From Panaeolus papilionaceus (taxonomy: Eukaryota > Basidiomycota > Agaricomycetes > Agaricales), in the NCBI GenBank assembly GCA_015501605.1, contig JADNRZ010000001.1, positions 2,852,001-2,916,000 on the forward strand: a stretch of DNA of 64,000 nucleotides. The letters run 5' to 3'. Position numbers and translations under genes: made by a program. Shown piece after piece: positions 46,647 through 58,539 of this stretch. Numbering within the stretch: position 1 is the first letter of the stretch; each line of letters opens with the position of its first letter. The notes under the pieces are model-generated. The model was not told the origin of the DNA. It ran no database searches and saw nothing but the letters and a program-made list of their open reading frames with translations.

Positions 46647-48822
46647 CCATCGCCGAATATATTGTTTGCTGCCGACCTGTCCCACCCACTCTTGATCATC
46701 CCCACAACACCCGCTGGGATGTATTCCGTGGCTCGAGTGTCACCCATCTAGCCTATTTCAGGCTCGCGCTATTTCAAGAAGACGCTATGGAGATACCCAC
46801 TGGCATATAATGCCCGTTGCTTCCTTTCCAACGCGCCAGGTATTTTTAGCGATGGATTCTATTCATTTGATACTATCGCCGTGGGATAGCCGACATGTGC
46901 GTTCCCATGATCCAGGCTCGCTGCAGCCATTTCAAAACTTTTCTTACTCAGTCCATTGCTCAGCACAACCATTCGTTGTGCACACTCAAGACACATGACC
47001 TGCTTTTGTCAGTGTCAATGTGACTGTCGTTCGATTTCGAACTCAGTGGAGAGGCTGACATATCCTCTGGACTGCTTCTGAACTTGAAGGATGGTCACGT
47101 CGAAGACGTTGGGAATACTCGACGATATATCATTCATTCCTCGGACTACCGTAACTTGCTAGAATTTTTTTTTGTTCGACTTTAGAACGCTCCGCTAGGG
47201 CTATTTTAACACTCGTTCATTCGATATCTGCATTAGGATCACCACACACAGAACCCATCTTTCCATGGCCAGCATTCTTTTTCGCTCACTACGCATCCTT
47301 TCGTTCCTTTGCATCATCTGCTACGGACATATCACGCCGCCTGCAACGCATGTACGCTCTTTAATCCAACAAGTCTAGATTTGTAGAATATTTATCGGTA
47401 ATTTGTAAGTAAAAATATCAGCTTATACCCTTCTTTACCTTGGACTACTAGGGTTAAGACCGCCGGGGTTAATCTTTGTCAATGTAGTAGACTATTCGAA
47501 ACTGTTCTAATGGGATACGCATCTTGAAATGTAAGCAACTAAACACCAATGGCCGTGGTTTGATCCTGAGATCACTACATTTGTCTTTCTTTTCGTTTCC
47601 AAGATGAAAACTAGAACGGGATCGAAGGATTCACAAACAAACTGTACTAATTCTAGATATCGAATCAATGTAACGACTGCGCAACCAATGCCAACCATGC
47701 CTCATCCACGCCCCCCCACGCCCACGCATGATGCAGTCTTCGAACCAAAACGAAAGGCTTCTTATGGAGATCATCAACGCTATTTGAAGTTCTGAGTGTG
47801 GGCTTTTACCCAAGGTCCCCACCGCGTTTTCTCTCGAACTGTTCGGTCCTCGATTGAGCCCTGTGACGGGCTGATATACGCGCTCCCGCGATGTTCGAAT
47901 GCATTAGATTGACGCTAGGATAGGGTTGGGGTGACTGGGAATTTGGATTTCGTAATTATGACAGCCTTCGACAGGGTCCCGTAGGGGTCTCGAAACCTCG
48001 AAACAAAAAGTGTGGTGTAACAGCGGCGCAGGTGGTGAAGCTTAGCGCGATACTTACTTGGCAGTATGATCTTTGCGCTGGTGCGCTTCTAACCCTATCA
48101 ACCCAAGCTTTTAGTATTCAATGACAGACATCCTGTATGCCTCATTCTACGACTTCTATGACAAGCTGCGGCTGTCGATGTCGCGATCGAGCCTCGACAT
48201 GAGAATTGACGCGAAATGGAAGGTTCAACATACACCTGTCTCATTGACGTCACTGCATACAATACGCTGTGCATGCATAGTACTAGCGGTTAATGTCAAC
48301 TGGACCCAAGCCCGAAATGCCTATGTATAGAATCAGTATTAGGGGCGGTCAGCTGAAGCCTTCGAATGAGGTTCAAAGATTGCCAAGACAACATGAGGAG
48401 ACTTGGATGCGACCTCGTTGACTTTTAGATTGCAGTTTGAGGATTCTGAGCCGTTGGTGTGATAATTTCCCTAGGAAGCAGAGAAGGATTTGTACGACTA
48501 AACATCTATAGCTATTGGTGTACTGTAATTCGATCTGTATTCGTAGTGTACATATAAACGGGTGAAATTCTCAAATTAAATATGGCTTAGATGGATCAGG
48601 TTGTCCACCAGGATACCTCGTCCTCCTTAGAGCTATAACTTCGTATCAAATCTTTGGCATCCCATTCTTCTCGGCGTCAGACTTGCAGACTGCCCTTCAA
48701 GTTGGATTTGATGCTCTCGTACTTCAGGACATTGGTAACAGGGGTATGCGTCGGTCAATCGATAACAGTTACACCATAGCCTCTATATCACGTCTCGGAT
48801 AAGGATCACGGAGTGTCTTGAC

Positions 48823-48914
48823 TGTTTCATGCAGACCATGTACTCTTGCGACTGTCAGTCTTGTGGCAGGGTACGTTAAATTGTAAGAAGAGCATTCCCA
48901 GCGTCACCACTCCT
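48823..48914 (+). repeat. Imperfect direct repeat, unit 1
   Basis: The unit begins TGTTTCATGCAGACCATG and ends GCATTCCCAGC plus about 13 bases. It pairs with 48986-49078. The two share the first 18 bases exactly, TTGCGA, TTGT and CATTCCCAGC blocks in the same order and near-equal spacing, with point differences between. The units are offset by 163 bp. Confidence 0.75.
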
Positions 48915-48985
48915 TATTTCTAGTGAAATTCGTTCCAAAAATGCCACATCGATACACTCGGAGATGAAATTCGGTGCGGGTTAGT

Positions 48986-49078
48986 TGTTTCATGCAGACC
49001 ATGATACCCTTGCGATTGTCGGTCGGGTGGCACGGTAGGGGAATCGTAAAGCCGACATTCCCAGCAACACTGCTCCTG
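48986..49078 (+). repeat. Imperfect direct repeat, unit 2
   Basis: The unit begins TGTTTCATGCAGACCATG and contains CTTGCGATTGTCGGTC and ACATTCCCAGC, colinear with unit 1. The open frame on the opposite strand across it shows no protein family, so a duplicated non-coding or decayed element is the simplest reading. Confidence 0.75.
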
Positions 49079-49560
49079 GACCCTGCCCTCCGATTCTCGA
49101 TGCTTGTTGCCTCTGACTATAATCACCAAGACGAAATGGCATCTAATGGCATGTATCGATGCTAGGAAGACACTCGCTTGATCACCGGGCCACTCTTGGA
49201 GCATCATTCCATCTGCCGATTCGGATTGATTACGCCAACAAGCACTATTCCTCGCATTGAAAACGGATATAGCACCTTCCTTATACCAATCACGATGAAC
49301 AGCTCACCTTCCAAACGAAAGCACCACTTGGGTTCAACTTGTACGCTCTGTTGTTACTGTAAATCCTTGGGCATAATGCCAGTCTGATCACGTCAATCAC
49401 TGGCATGATCTAATCTAATCTAATCTTCCCATTACGGAGGACCTAGCACAAGAAAACAGGAGCAAACTAATTATTGAGCAATTGCAGCAAGGACGCGGCA
49501 GTCGTTGATTTGCAGAACCACGAGTTGTCCTTCGACGCTGAATGTATTCCTCTCCCCTCT

Positions 49561-52500
49561 ATGGACCCTACTATCCCACAAGCACGAAATGATAATACAC
49601 AGCCGTCAGGGAATGTAGCTATGTATGTCTTTTTCTTTTATTATTTCTGGTGAAATTGCCATTGTTGACAGTGTCTTCGAACTTGTGTTTTCTCAACCAT
49701 TTGCCGCATTTCTTGGTCGCATACAACCTTTCGTGCTATTTCGTGAAAAACCGGGCATATATCTGGTTATTTAAAACTTGCCTTGGAATGGTTCCTTTGA
49801 CCGGACCATCAAAACTGCCTGGCGTTGGCTGCTTTGTTCTCTTTCTTGCGCTTTTTCACGCCACCGGTTTATTTGGATATGCAGCAACACCGGAACACAA
49901 AATTCATTCCAGTTCCTGAAAAACCCCGATGCAACGCGTCAAAAAATCGTCGAGATCCTCGCGAACACGGCCAATGGATGTCTCTCCGAGCTCGGATACT
50001 ATCCAGGCATGACCCTCCGTATGCAGGAGCTGGAGGACCTCTGCGCACAGCAAGAAAAAGACATAAAGAGAATGAAGGCAGATCAGAGGAGACTTCTCGA
50101 GGATAATTACAAACTAAACACGCTTGCGCAAACGCAAGCCACGCGGTTGAAGGATATGGGTCTGACCGAGATAGAGAAAGCATCGCGTTTGGGAAAGCTT
50201 GAAGAGGAGGTTCAGAGATTGACAGCTCAGAAAAGGGAACTTGTGCAAGGAAGGAAAATGCAAGATGCTGGGGGGAAAGAGGTTGAATTGAGCTTTACGG
50301 AGCTGCAGATAAAACATATGGACCTTCTTGAGTCCTATCGCCTGGCGTATGCAGAAGTACAGCGGCTGCATAACCAGGTGAAAAGTCAGGCGGAGGAGTT
50401 GAATTCTGTCAAGGTGCAGCTTAATACGGTGATTGTTCAACAGAACATGCCCAACGGTTCAAACCAGACTGTGAAGATATCTTCTCAGCCCCATCCTCCT
50501 GGTCGAAGCACAAACCAAGGCGTCCACCCCGCGAATATGCAACCTCAGACGATCCAACAAGGCCAGCAGATTCGACAACAGCAGCCTCAAACTCTTCAAC
50601 GATCCGCTCCGCATCCTCCACAGCAACCCCAATACAATAATGCCCAACGTTCAGCATCTCAGCCTATGATTATGCTCCCTTCACACCCTCAGTACAACCA
50701 AATAATGGCCTCTCAGCTGTCACAGAAGCAAAAACAAGGGGCACAGCAGCAAAGACCCCCGATGCTTCAAACTGTTTCTCCCTCTCAGCTCTACTTCGCG
50801 CAGCAAGGATTGCCGGGACCGCAACAGCAGCAACAGCAACCCTCAGCTTTTTACATGCCTCAAGCTGGCACTACTGCTGCGTCGCCTATTGTTGTACCCC
50901 CAGAAATTCAGCAGAGACAACCTCAGTTAGCGAATGCCGGTCAAATACGTTCACAAAACCAGCAACACCTCAATGCGGGTACGTAATAGATACACATTTG
51001 CACGTTAAACACTATCTAAACGTCTCAACAGCAATGACCCAGCAAATGTCGCAAGTAAGTACATTCCATACGCTTGCCAAACATCAAAAGTGATGATAAT
51101 TTCATTTTTAGAACAATCGGCCTCAGCCACAGAACTACGAACTGTCATCGTTCTACCAAGCATCCTCGCAATCCACGTCTGGCCATAACCAACAGATTCT
51201 GGCTCAGCATAACCAACAAAGGGGAGGCATACGTCGTGCATCTTTCCCCACTGCAGTTTCTCAGCCTTCGCAGTACATGCCACTACCCAACGGTCCCAAC
51301 CAGGTGGTCCAACAGCCCAGCCCTCCCCAGATGGGACCACCCACTCAGCTCCCCCCTCAGTATAATCCCGGACAATCTCATCGACTAAATGCTCCTTCGG
51401 AAGCGCCGCCTTGGTCTGCGCCCCCGGGCCCGAGCATGCCTACATACGGATTGTCTGGTATTCACAACCAAGCGCAGCCGCAAATACGCCCTCACTCAGG
51501 GATGTCATCAGGTGGTGAGCCGATATTACCTGGTGATGGTACTTCGAGACAATCACATTCAGTACCCACAACGCCGACACAGGGGTATTCTGAACCCTCT
51601 CATTCCGTGTTAAGCATCAGGACACCAAACTCCGTGTCCCGTCCATCATCTTCCTCCTCGTCCTCACCCCGCGTATATCTCCCGCCGCCACCAGTGGATG
51701 AGTCCACAATTATCACTTCGAGTTCTCTCAAAAATCGATCATCAGGTGCTGGCGTAGGGGCTTCACTATCTCGGCCTTCTTCCAGCTCGTCACGGCCAGG
51801 TTCGCGTCAACAAAGCGTGGCTTTGCCTTCGCCCCTTATCACACAACCTCAACCGATGTTGTCTATCTCTCAACCTGTCATAGGACCTAATTTTGCTTCA
51901 CTTCATCCTTCAGCCAGCAATTCACCGGTGCCCCGAGCTGACTCCCATCCGCAATCTGCACCAGCTAACATGCTAGGCGCTCCTATCCCAATGAAGCGCG
52001 AGAGTTCGATCTCTGTAACAGAATTGAGACAGATGAGTGAAGAACAGTCGAGGAAAAGGATGCGTGTGGATACCGAGTCTAGGAGTCCAGCCACCGAACC
52101 GCCGAGTCAACCACAACCCATGGCCACTCCTGCAGTCAGCCCAGTGGCTCCTCCCCCTGTGGCTTCTCCAGCTGCGATTGTGGTTAAAGGTGAAATAATG
52201 GACGACGTGCCAATGTCGTTTAACTCTGGATATGGTGACGGCGATGTGCAAATGGGGAACGAGGACGAGGTTATCGTCATAGAAGAGGAAGAGGTTGGAC
52301 CTGATGGGCTGAGGCTTGTTAGCAATTGCCTGCCAGATGTATACGACACAGTATCCAATGAGGATGGCAGCATTTCGAATACCTGTAAACTTTGCCAGTA
52401 AGTTGCATTTTCTATATCCTCCCCGAACAACCCTATTAAGCCTAATTTAGACACCGATACAGTCTTCAACTACTCAGTGAACCTCCTTCGCCTTTTATCA

Positions 52501-52580
52501 ACGCCACAGACGACGATCTTGAGAAGCACTGTCTAGACGATCACGAGAGCGTCTGGATGAGGATTCGAGATCCATCATAA
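49561..52580 (+). CDS. Unrecognised coiled-coil, Gln/Ser/Pro-rich protein with a C-terminal zinc-finger-like motif
   Basis: I do not recognise this gene. ATG 49561 starts MDPTIPQARNDNTQPSG, spliced to VFELVFSQPFAAFLGRIQPF; the next junction, ending at about 49912 before FLKNPDATRQKIVEIL, is not resolved (one long or two short introns). A coiled coil follows (LEDLCAQQEKDIKRMKADQR, EIEKASRLGKLEEEVQRLTA, AYAEVQRLHNQVKSQAEEL), then about 600 residues of Gln/Pro/Ser disorder. Near the end is a basic KRMRVD segment, a likely nuclear signal, and an acidic patch EDEVIVIEEEEVGPDG. The last two exons encode CKLCQHRY...LEKHCLDDHE, which places Cys/His pairs as in a single C2H2-like finger. The stop is TAA 52578-52580. 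A nuclear scaffold or transcription co-factor is possible; that is inference. Confidence 0.78.
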
Positions 52581-52951
52581 ATCCGAGCTTTAACGCCTGC
52601 CTACTCACCTTGCTTTCCATTCATTTCTTGTTTTTTCTTGGCTTCCCCCGCCCTCACGCTTCCTGCTCACTTTTCTCGTTCTTCGTTCTAGCATTCCCCT
52701 TGTCCTATTGTTTACCTTTTGGTGGACCTTTTTTCTTGTTTTTTATATCGTATGGTTATCGGTATTGACACTCATGGCCGTTTCATAATTATTTTGCAAC
52801 ATCGTATAGCTATTAATATCTCTATTACCGCCGTGGCATTAACTTACTGTAATATGATATTTTTTGCTCACCCAGTTGGCGTCAACGATACGTAGTGTAA
52901 CTACTATGAGTGGGATTTAGGCATAAACAGAGCGCAAGTATTCTGCGTTAT
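52581..52951. other. Convergent 3' region, 371 bp
   Basis: This lies between the ends of the unrecognised coiled-coil gene (plus) and the M28 peptidase gene (minus). It is T-rich on the plus strand just after the stop. No gene is seen. Confidence 0.45.
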
Positions 52952-55900
52952 TCAGGGTTCAATTGTCTCAGCCAACTGGTTCATCAACTCCTCAAGACGC
53001 TTGATCTCATAACTAATCAACCTGTCATCCCCCTCAAGTGTTATAGCCTCCGTGAGTGCCGGGAATGTTGTTGCCCCGTACCCTGTTGATTGAACTAGTG
53101 AAGTCTAGTTCATTGGACAATACAAGAGTACTTACCGAGCCACTTTCCAGGAGCAACACCGAGGTGCTTGTACCACTCGCGACTCTTGATCCCGCCTTCA
53201 GATATAAAGCCTCTTTCAAACTTCATTAATTTCTTGTTTATCCTACCCACCCTTTTCGCGGCTTCTATGAAGCGGCGGATGGGGAATGGCAAGGGTAGAC
53301 TGCCATCCATCTGGTTCGTAATCGCTTTTTCCACCTCATCGGAGTCGACGTCTTCGTCCAGATACTGGAGCCATGAATCAGCATCATGGTGACAGTGCGC
53401 CAACTCTCGCACATCCGCGGTTTGTGGCCAGATACTAAACATACGCTTCATGAAAGTGAAGAATAGACCAGAGGTGCTTGAATAGGGGCGGCGCCAGCAA
53501 AATAGCGCCAGTAGTCTTTTGATGTCTTCCTCGGCCTCGGTCTTCTCTTTGTCGAGGGCAATGCTTGCCTTTTGCACTCTCCGGATGGACTTCCTTAAGG
53601 ACGAGAGTGAAATGTTTGTCGCTTCCGTTGCAGACGGTATAATTTCTTCAATCCTATGGGTGAAAGTCTAAGCAAACTCTTGTAGAGAAAACAGCGTATG
53701 TATCTCCAACCTTGCAAGATAATCTTCCAATTCGAGCGCGTACTGCGTCGTGTTAAGAGGCAACACGATGGAATCTGCTAATCGCAATGCAGTGATACCA
53801 AGGTGTTTCGAGATTGCGATCTGTTGGATTTTATGATTATGTGTGTGAAGTCATTCCGTCCATGAAGCTCAGAGAACGCACATTTTTGTGGAAACCAATA
53901 TCACCATAGCGCTCCTGCCAGACCTGCGAGTCATAGATGGAGTGCATATGATAAACGGCATCGGATGCTGTTGGATCGAAGCCAATATGCGCGCTTGCAA
54001 CTCCGATTCTCTGCAGAAACACAGTAAAGTCACTTCCACTTCCGAGAGCGACGACTCCCGTATCACTAGACTCGAGCTCCTTTGTGGCGGCCGCGTGCAG
54101 TCTCAAATATTCCGCATCGATGGTAGGCGCATGTTGCTCACCCTTGAACGGGCCCTCGTCATTCCTAGCATCCCAGAGGGACATTCCCGAAACATTTGGG
54201 TGAGGAATTTCTTGAGCCACGCCTCTGATGAGATGGGCCAGGGAGGGTGACGCGCCGCTAATGAACATGGATCCAGAGACTGAGGTGTCCAGGTTCAAAT
54301 AAGAGACAACGTTATCGGAAATCCAGGACGAGAAATCCTCGGCCCATTCAGTGCTACCAATTAGCCCTTGCTATGCGAAGTTAGAAATTTACGCCTAAAA
54401 ATCGGCAGGTAAAAGTGGTACCTCTTCTGCATCCCAGCTAGCAATGACAACTGCAACAAAGTTAGAATCTTATCATGGGTTGGATTTGAAAAGCAGCGAA
54501 CTTGTTCTTAATGGTCTCCAGCCTTGCCTAAGGAGAGTACCAAACCCGCGGATGATTTCGTGTAGGGAAACTGTTCCACTTGTAGGATCAGCAGCTCCCA
54601 TTACCCATGCTTCACGGCAATCAGAAAAAAATATGCTAAAGGTCAATAGTTGCTTACCATCGCGGTGGCAGCCCATCACGACTACCTCATTCTTGATGTG
54701 ACCGGGGATTGCAGCCATGGTGTTCCAGATCGGTACTATCTTGACGTCGACTGCCAGTTCAAAGTGAGCATATCACCAGTGGACATCATAATTTAAAACA
54801 CACCCCGGTTGACGATATGAACACTCTTGGAGCTTACTTTACCAGAAAGAACCTGCTTGCCTTTCGAATCAACAGAATAAATCTCGCCAATTTCGTCAAG
54901 CAGGCGTTGAGCATTACCCCATGAAAGGGGGAGACTAGGGATGCGTGGAAGGTTCGTTGCATTGATGCGATCCGCGTCTTCGTACGCCGGGTATCCAGGT
55001 GTAGCAGGGTCTCCTGGATAGATGGTATTATACTGAACGCTGCCGCGTTCAATAGCAGTCGGGTTGCGAGCAGGCCCAGCCGGATACGGCAAATAGCCAT
55101 TGTCTGTGGTCACAAAACCATCGTCGCGAGTATCACTGTAGAGTATTACGCCAACAGCACCAAGTTCCTCTGCTGCTTTTATCTGGTGTCAAAGCATGAG
55201 TCACTTCATGACAATCACAAGTTCTTCAGGCTACCACCCACCTTCAAGCCTCGGCCTGGACCGCCATATCGTGCAATAACAATCTTCCCGGTGAGATTGG
55301 CACCTCGAGCAACAAGTTCCTCGTAGTCCTAGAAATAGCTCGTATCAGTTGTTATGATTCAAACAAGGAAAATGGCTGTTGACCTCTTTCTGTCCATAGT
55401 TTGCGTAGATCAACCGCCCAGTAACATCGCCATCAGCACTATATCCATGAAATGGTGGGACAGCCAATCTATATTTATGGGCATCTGCATCGCCTGGGTC
55501 ACCGTCCTCCTCAAGGCGTGCTGTCCATTCGCTATTTCCATCCTCGCTCAGGATTTCAAGGCTCTGGCTTATACCCCGATCCATAACTGGATAGTAGGTG
55601 TCGATCCAGGCGGTTGGTCTATTTGTCCCGTGTCGTTTAGTTAACGATAACGTGGCATTTCGAGACTCCTCCGATCCAGCTTTGTAAATAGGAATGCGGT
55701 TTGGCTGAGGCATTCGGAACTCGTCTTGCAAGAGATGAAGGAGGGCCTTCGCGTCCAGAAGATCCTCGGGGCTTCCAGCGAGGTGGGGATGAGTAGCATA
55801 GGCACGAGACGCTTCCAAAGCGCTCTCTGCATTAGGCACAGACCTGTGGGTTAAAATCAATCCATGAATTCCGACTTACGCAAGTTACAAGCGCGACATA

Positions 55901-56173
55901 CAGGAAAAGCTGCTCTCGCTCATGGGCATTACGATGGTTGTGATGAATATCATGCTGAAATACTGCGTCAAACACGTCTGGTCCATTTCTGCTATAGAGC
56001 TTTACGACAATGTAAACAGAGACGAAGAAAGCACCAAATGCCAAAACACGTCCAGTTGATCTGGTTTGAGAGGTCCGGCCCGTCACGACCGACTTGAAGA
56101 TGGTCAGGGGCTGAGATGGCGGTATTTCTCGCGCCTTCTCCAGGTCAGTGAGCTTCTGGTAGCCTGCATCCAT
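52952..56173 (-). CDS. Glutamate carboxypeptidase II/Vps70-like M28 metallopeptidase
   Basis: This is a type II membrane peptidase of the M28B group (GCPII, transferrin receptor, yeast Tre1/Vps70). The start MDAGYQKLTDLEKAREIPPS at 56173 is preferred; the frame is open further up. The anchor is VLAFGAFFVSVYIVVKLYS. A protease-associated domain follows (GRLIYANYGQKEDYEEL, LTGKIVIARYGGPGRGLK). The peptidase core holds the two-zinc set: His and Asp in GCHRDAWVMGAADPTSG (an intron splits it), Glu-Glu in WDAEEQGLIGS, Asp in YLNLDTSVSG, and His in MHSIYDS. The C-terminal helical dimer domain runs from ALRLADSIVLPLN to QLAETIEP, stop TGA 52952-52954. With all ligands present it should be an active peptidase, unlike the transferrin receptor. 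Vacuolar or endosomal placement is inferred from yeast relatives. Confidence 0.92.
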
Positions 56174-56561
56174 AGTTCTTGGAGGTAAGGTGAAGTCCAA
56201 CATTCCTTCGGAATGCCGTTGTCTAGTTATGTGTTTGGAAACATTCTGACGTCCATGTGGAGGTGGAGAATCACTGCTGGCCGCGATACCCGCTAAACTG
56301 ATTGTAATAATGCGGCGCGAGATGTTAAATAATCGCATACGTCGGACGCAGCACCTTTGGTGCATTTAAATATCGAATTTCATAAAATTTCAAACACGGG
56401 TGAAGGACCCATATATTTACTGTGTTCCCAAGTGAGTGAGCGACTGAGCTCGAACCAACGTATTGTTGGGCAAGATATCACACTGAGAACGTCATATAAA
56501 GCGTATACATTACCATACACGTACCCAGATACATACATCATTTTGTTATAAAATTTAAAAT
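56174..56561. other. Intergenic, 388 bp
   Basis: This is the 5' flank of the M28 gene and the 3' flank of the aspartyl aminopeptidase gene. The M28 frame stays open to 56365 (reading SRRIITISLAGIAASSDS), so a longer start is possible. No other gene is seen. Confidence 0.4.
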
Positions 56562-58322
56562 TTAATCAACAGTCAACTTGCTATCCAAGGCGTTGAATCC
56601 TTCAAAGAACGAGCCGAAGAGGTCAATGGCGTGCTGCACATCATGAGATCCAGCGGTTTCACGGATGGAGTGCATGGACAACATGGGGTTTCCAACGTCG
56701 ACAGTCCGAATTCCAATCTTGGAAAGCATTGGTCCCACAGTTGAACCACAAGGCCTGAAGTAAATTAGTGAGACGTCATTACGGACCTGCAAAAAAACGA
56801 AAGCTTACATGTCGTTTCTGACCTCAAATTCTTGAACACGTCCACCGCGACGCTCAACTAGTTGTTTGACAATAAAGCTGCCAATAGCGTCGGAGGCGTA
56901 GCGCTGCTTAGCATTAGTTTTGATAACGATTCCTCCGTTCATCAGAGGCTTGTGCTTGTCCTCATGTTTGGATGTGTAGTTAGGATGGAGAGCGTGGCCC
57001 ATGTCGGCAGAGATCAAGAACGAACGACTGATGGACTGGGCATAAGACGCGGGAGTGGGTGAAAGGCGATTGAGAAGATGGGGAATGAGGCTGGAGTCGG
57101 CACCAGTGGTGGAAACGCTACCAATTTCTTCGTGGTTGAAGAGGGCGATGCAGTTAACGTTTCCCTCCAATGCAGGGAAGGATTGTGTGGCGACACCGTC
57201 CGCAAGGGCTTCGACAGCACAGAACCTACATAAATGTCAGATAGGAGAAATAATGTTGTTTTCAATACGCACGAAGAAACGAGGTTATCCATTCGAGGGC
57301 TGAAGATGAACTCATTGTTGAGACCTCCGAGCACAGAAGGCTGCGTGTCATACAGATGCCTGGAATGGAGGAAATCAGGATTGTGTCAAACATATGGATG
57401 AGATATCTGCTTACAATTCAAAATCGTGAATTTCCTCTGCTGCGACGGAAAGTTCGTCTGCAAGAAGAGAAAGAAGAGCAGGGTGATGGTTCTCCTGAAT
57501 GCTGGAAGCTGACTTCGCCTTCTTTGCAGGCGTTTTGTCGCTTGAATCTGAGTCGGAGTCAGCAGGAGTAGCATTCAATTGCGATTCAATCAGCCCAAGA
57601 ATGGGAACGAATTCAGTCTCTTGATTAAATTTAAAGTTCTCATTCACATTCCTGTCAACTGTTGTGGGTGAGAAAGGAAGCACTGATCTCAATGTTCTCG
57701 ACGCACGATGGATAGCCAGAGTGGGGATACGAAGTAGAGGGCGATCGATTTTGACGAGCTTGGAATTGAAGGCTCCAGAGGACTCTTTAATAACAACCCG
57801 TCCTGCCAAAGAAAGATCGCGATCCAGCCATGAATGCCAGATTCCTCCACCGTATGTTTCGACGCCTACTTGAAGATAGGCCGACTTGGTGCGTTTGGAG
57901 ATGGGTCGGACCCTCAGATTTGGGCTGTCGACGTGGGTAGCCACGATACTTAGACCAGCACCTGGTTGCCACTTCTGTGGCAATGTGAATGCTATCAAAG
58001 CGGCTTGGTTTCTAGGAAGTCGATATGCATGAAGGTGAAGTTTGAACACTTGGACTCGCTGGCATGAACAGTTCGACTTGCCTGGTGAAATAATATTTGC
58101 CACCAGCCTTGATTTCTTTTTCCCACTCATCCTGTTCCTTTATCTAAACGAGATGGTTAAGTAATTTCAATATAATGCTGCTACTGATCTGTCTACCTTT
58201 TGGAATCCGGCCTTCTCAAGACGAGTGACGGCGTTTTGGACTGCATGGAAGGGTGTAGGGGATGCATTGACGAACTTGAGAAAGCGGAGAGCAGCTTCTG
58301 GGCCAGTTGATTGAAGCATCAT
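56562..58322 (-). CDS. DNPEP: Aspartyl aminopeptidase (M18)
   Basis: This cytosolic/vacuolar zinc aminopeptidase releases N-terminal Asp or Glu. It starts [20 protein letters not shown] at 58322, then [12 protein letters not shown], typical of M18. Core motifs: [25 protein letters not shown] with the first metal ligand, [43 protein letters not shown] with the catalytic Glu pair, [12 protein letters not shown], and [10 protein letters not shown]...[12 protein letters not shown]. The C-terminus is DSKLTVD, stop TAA 56562-56564. A Ser/Asp-Lys insert ([16 protein letters not shown]) interrupts the middle domain. The intron inside FTR|NQ (58012-58081) starts with GCAAGT, a GC-AG intron. It is divergent from UTP12 over a 217-bp promoter that contains a CCAAT core. 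Confidence 0.95.
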
Positions 58323-58539
58323 GGCTGGGGAAAAGAGAGTTCTGATGATTTGTGATGTACTTAAACCAAGGGGAGGTTATTTTGGTTTGCCTTCAATTTC
58401 GTCCCTCTCCAATTTAAGATGCCGGTTAGGGGTCGGCCCGGGCGGACTCAATTAAACCAATCCATCATGTGACCACTGTGATAGCTGAAGCCGTCAAAAC
58501 TTTTTGGAATCCAATTTCGACGGCTGAAGATTGTGCATC

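Larger units (their letters stand above)
46647..49560. other. 2.9 kb without a recognisable gene
   Basis: This is the longest gene-free stretch in the window. Open frames are under 100 codons with no recognised motif. It contains the imperfect direct repeat at 48823-48914 and 48986-49078 and a short TAATC triplet run near 49411-49425. It could hold eroded mobile DNA or a non-coding RNA. No tRNA fold was seen. Confidence 0.45.

Noticed and set aside
48630..48650. ATAACTTCGTAT, resembling half of a loxP arm
   Set aside because: Only 12 bases match, there is no spacer or inverted second arm nearby, and no phage-like sequence occurs in the window.
48920..49207. Minus-strand open frame of 95 codons over repeat unit 2
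   Set aside because: There is no family resemblance, it overlaps a degenerate repeat, and no splice partners were found.
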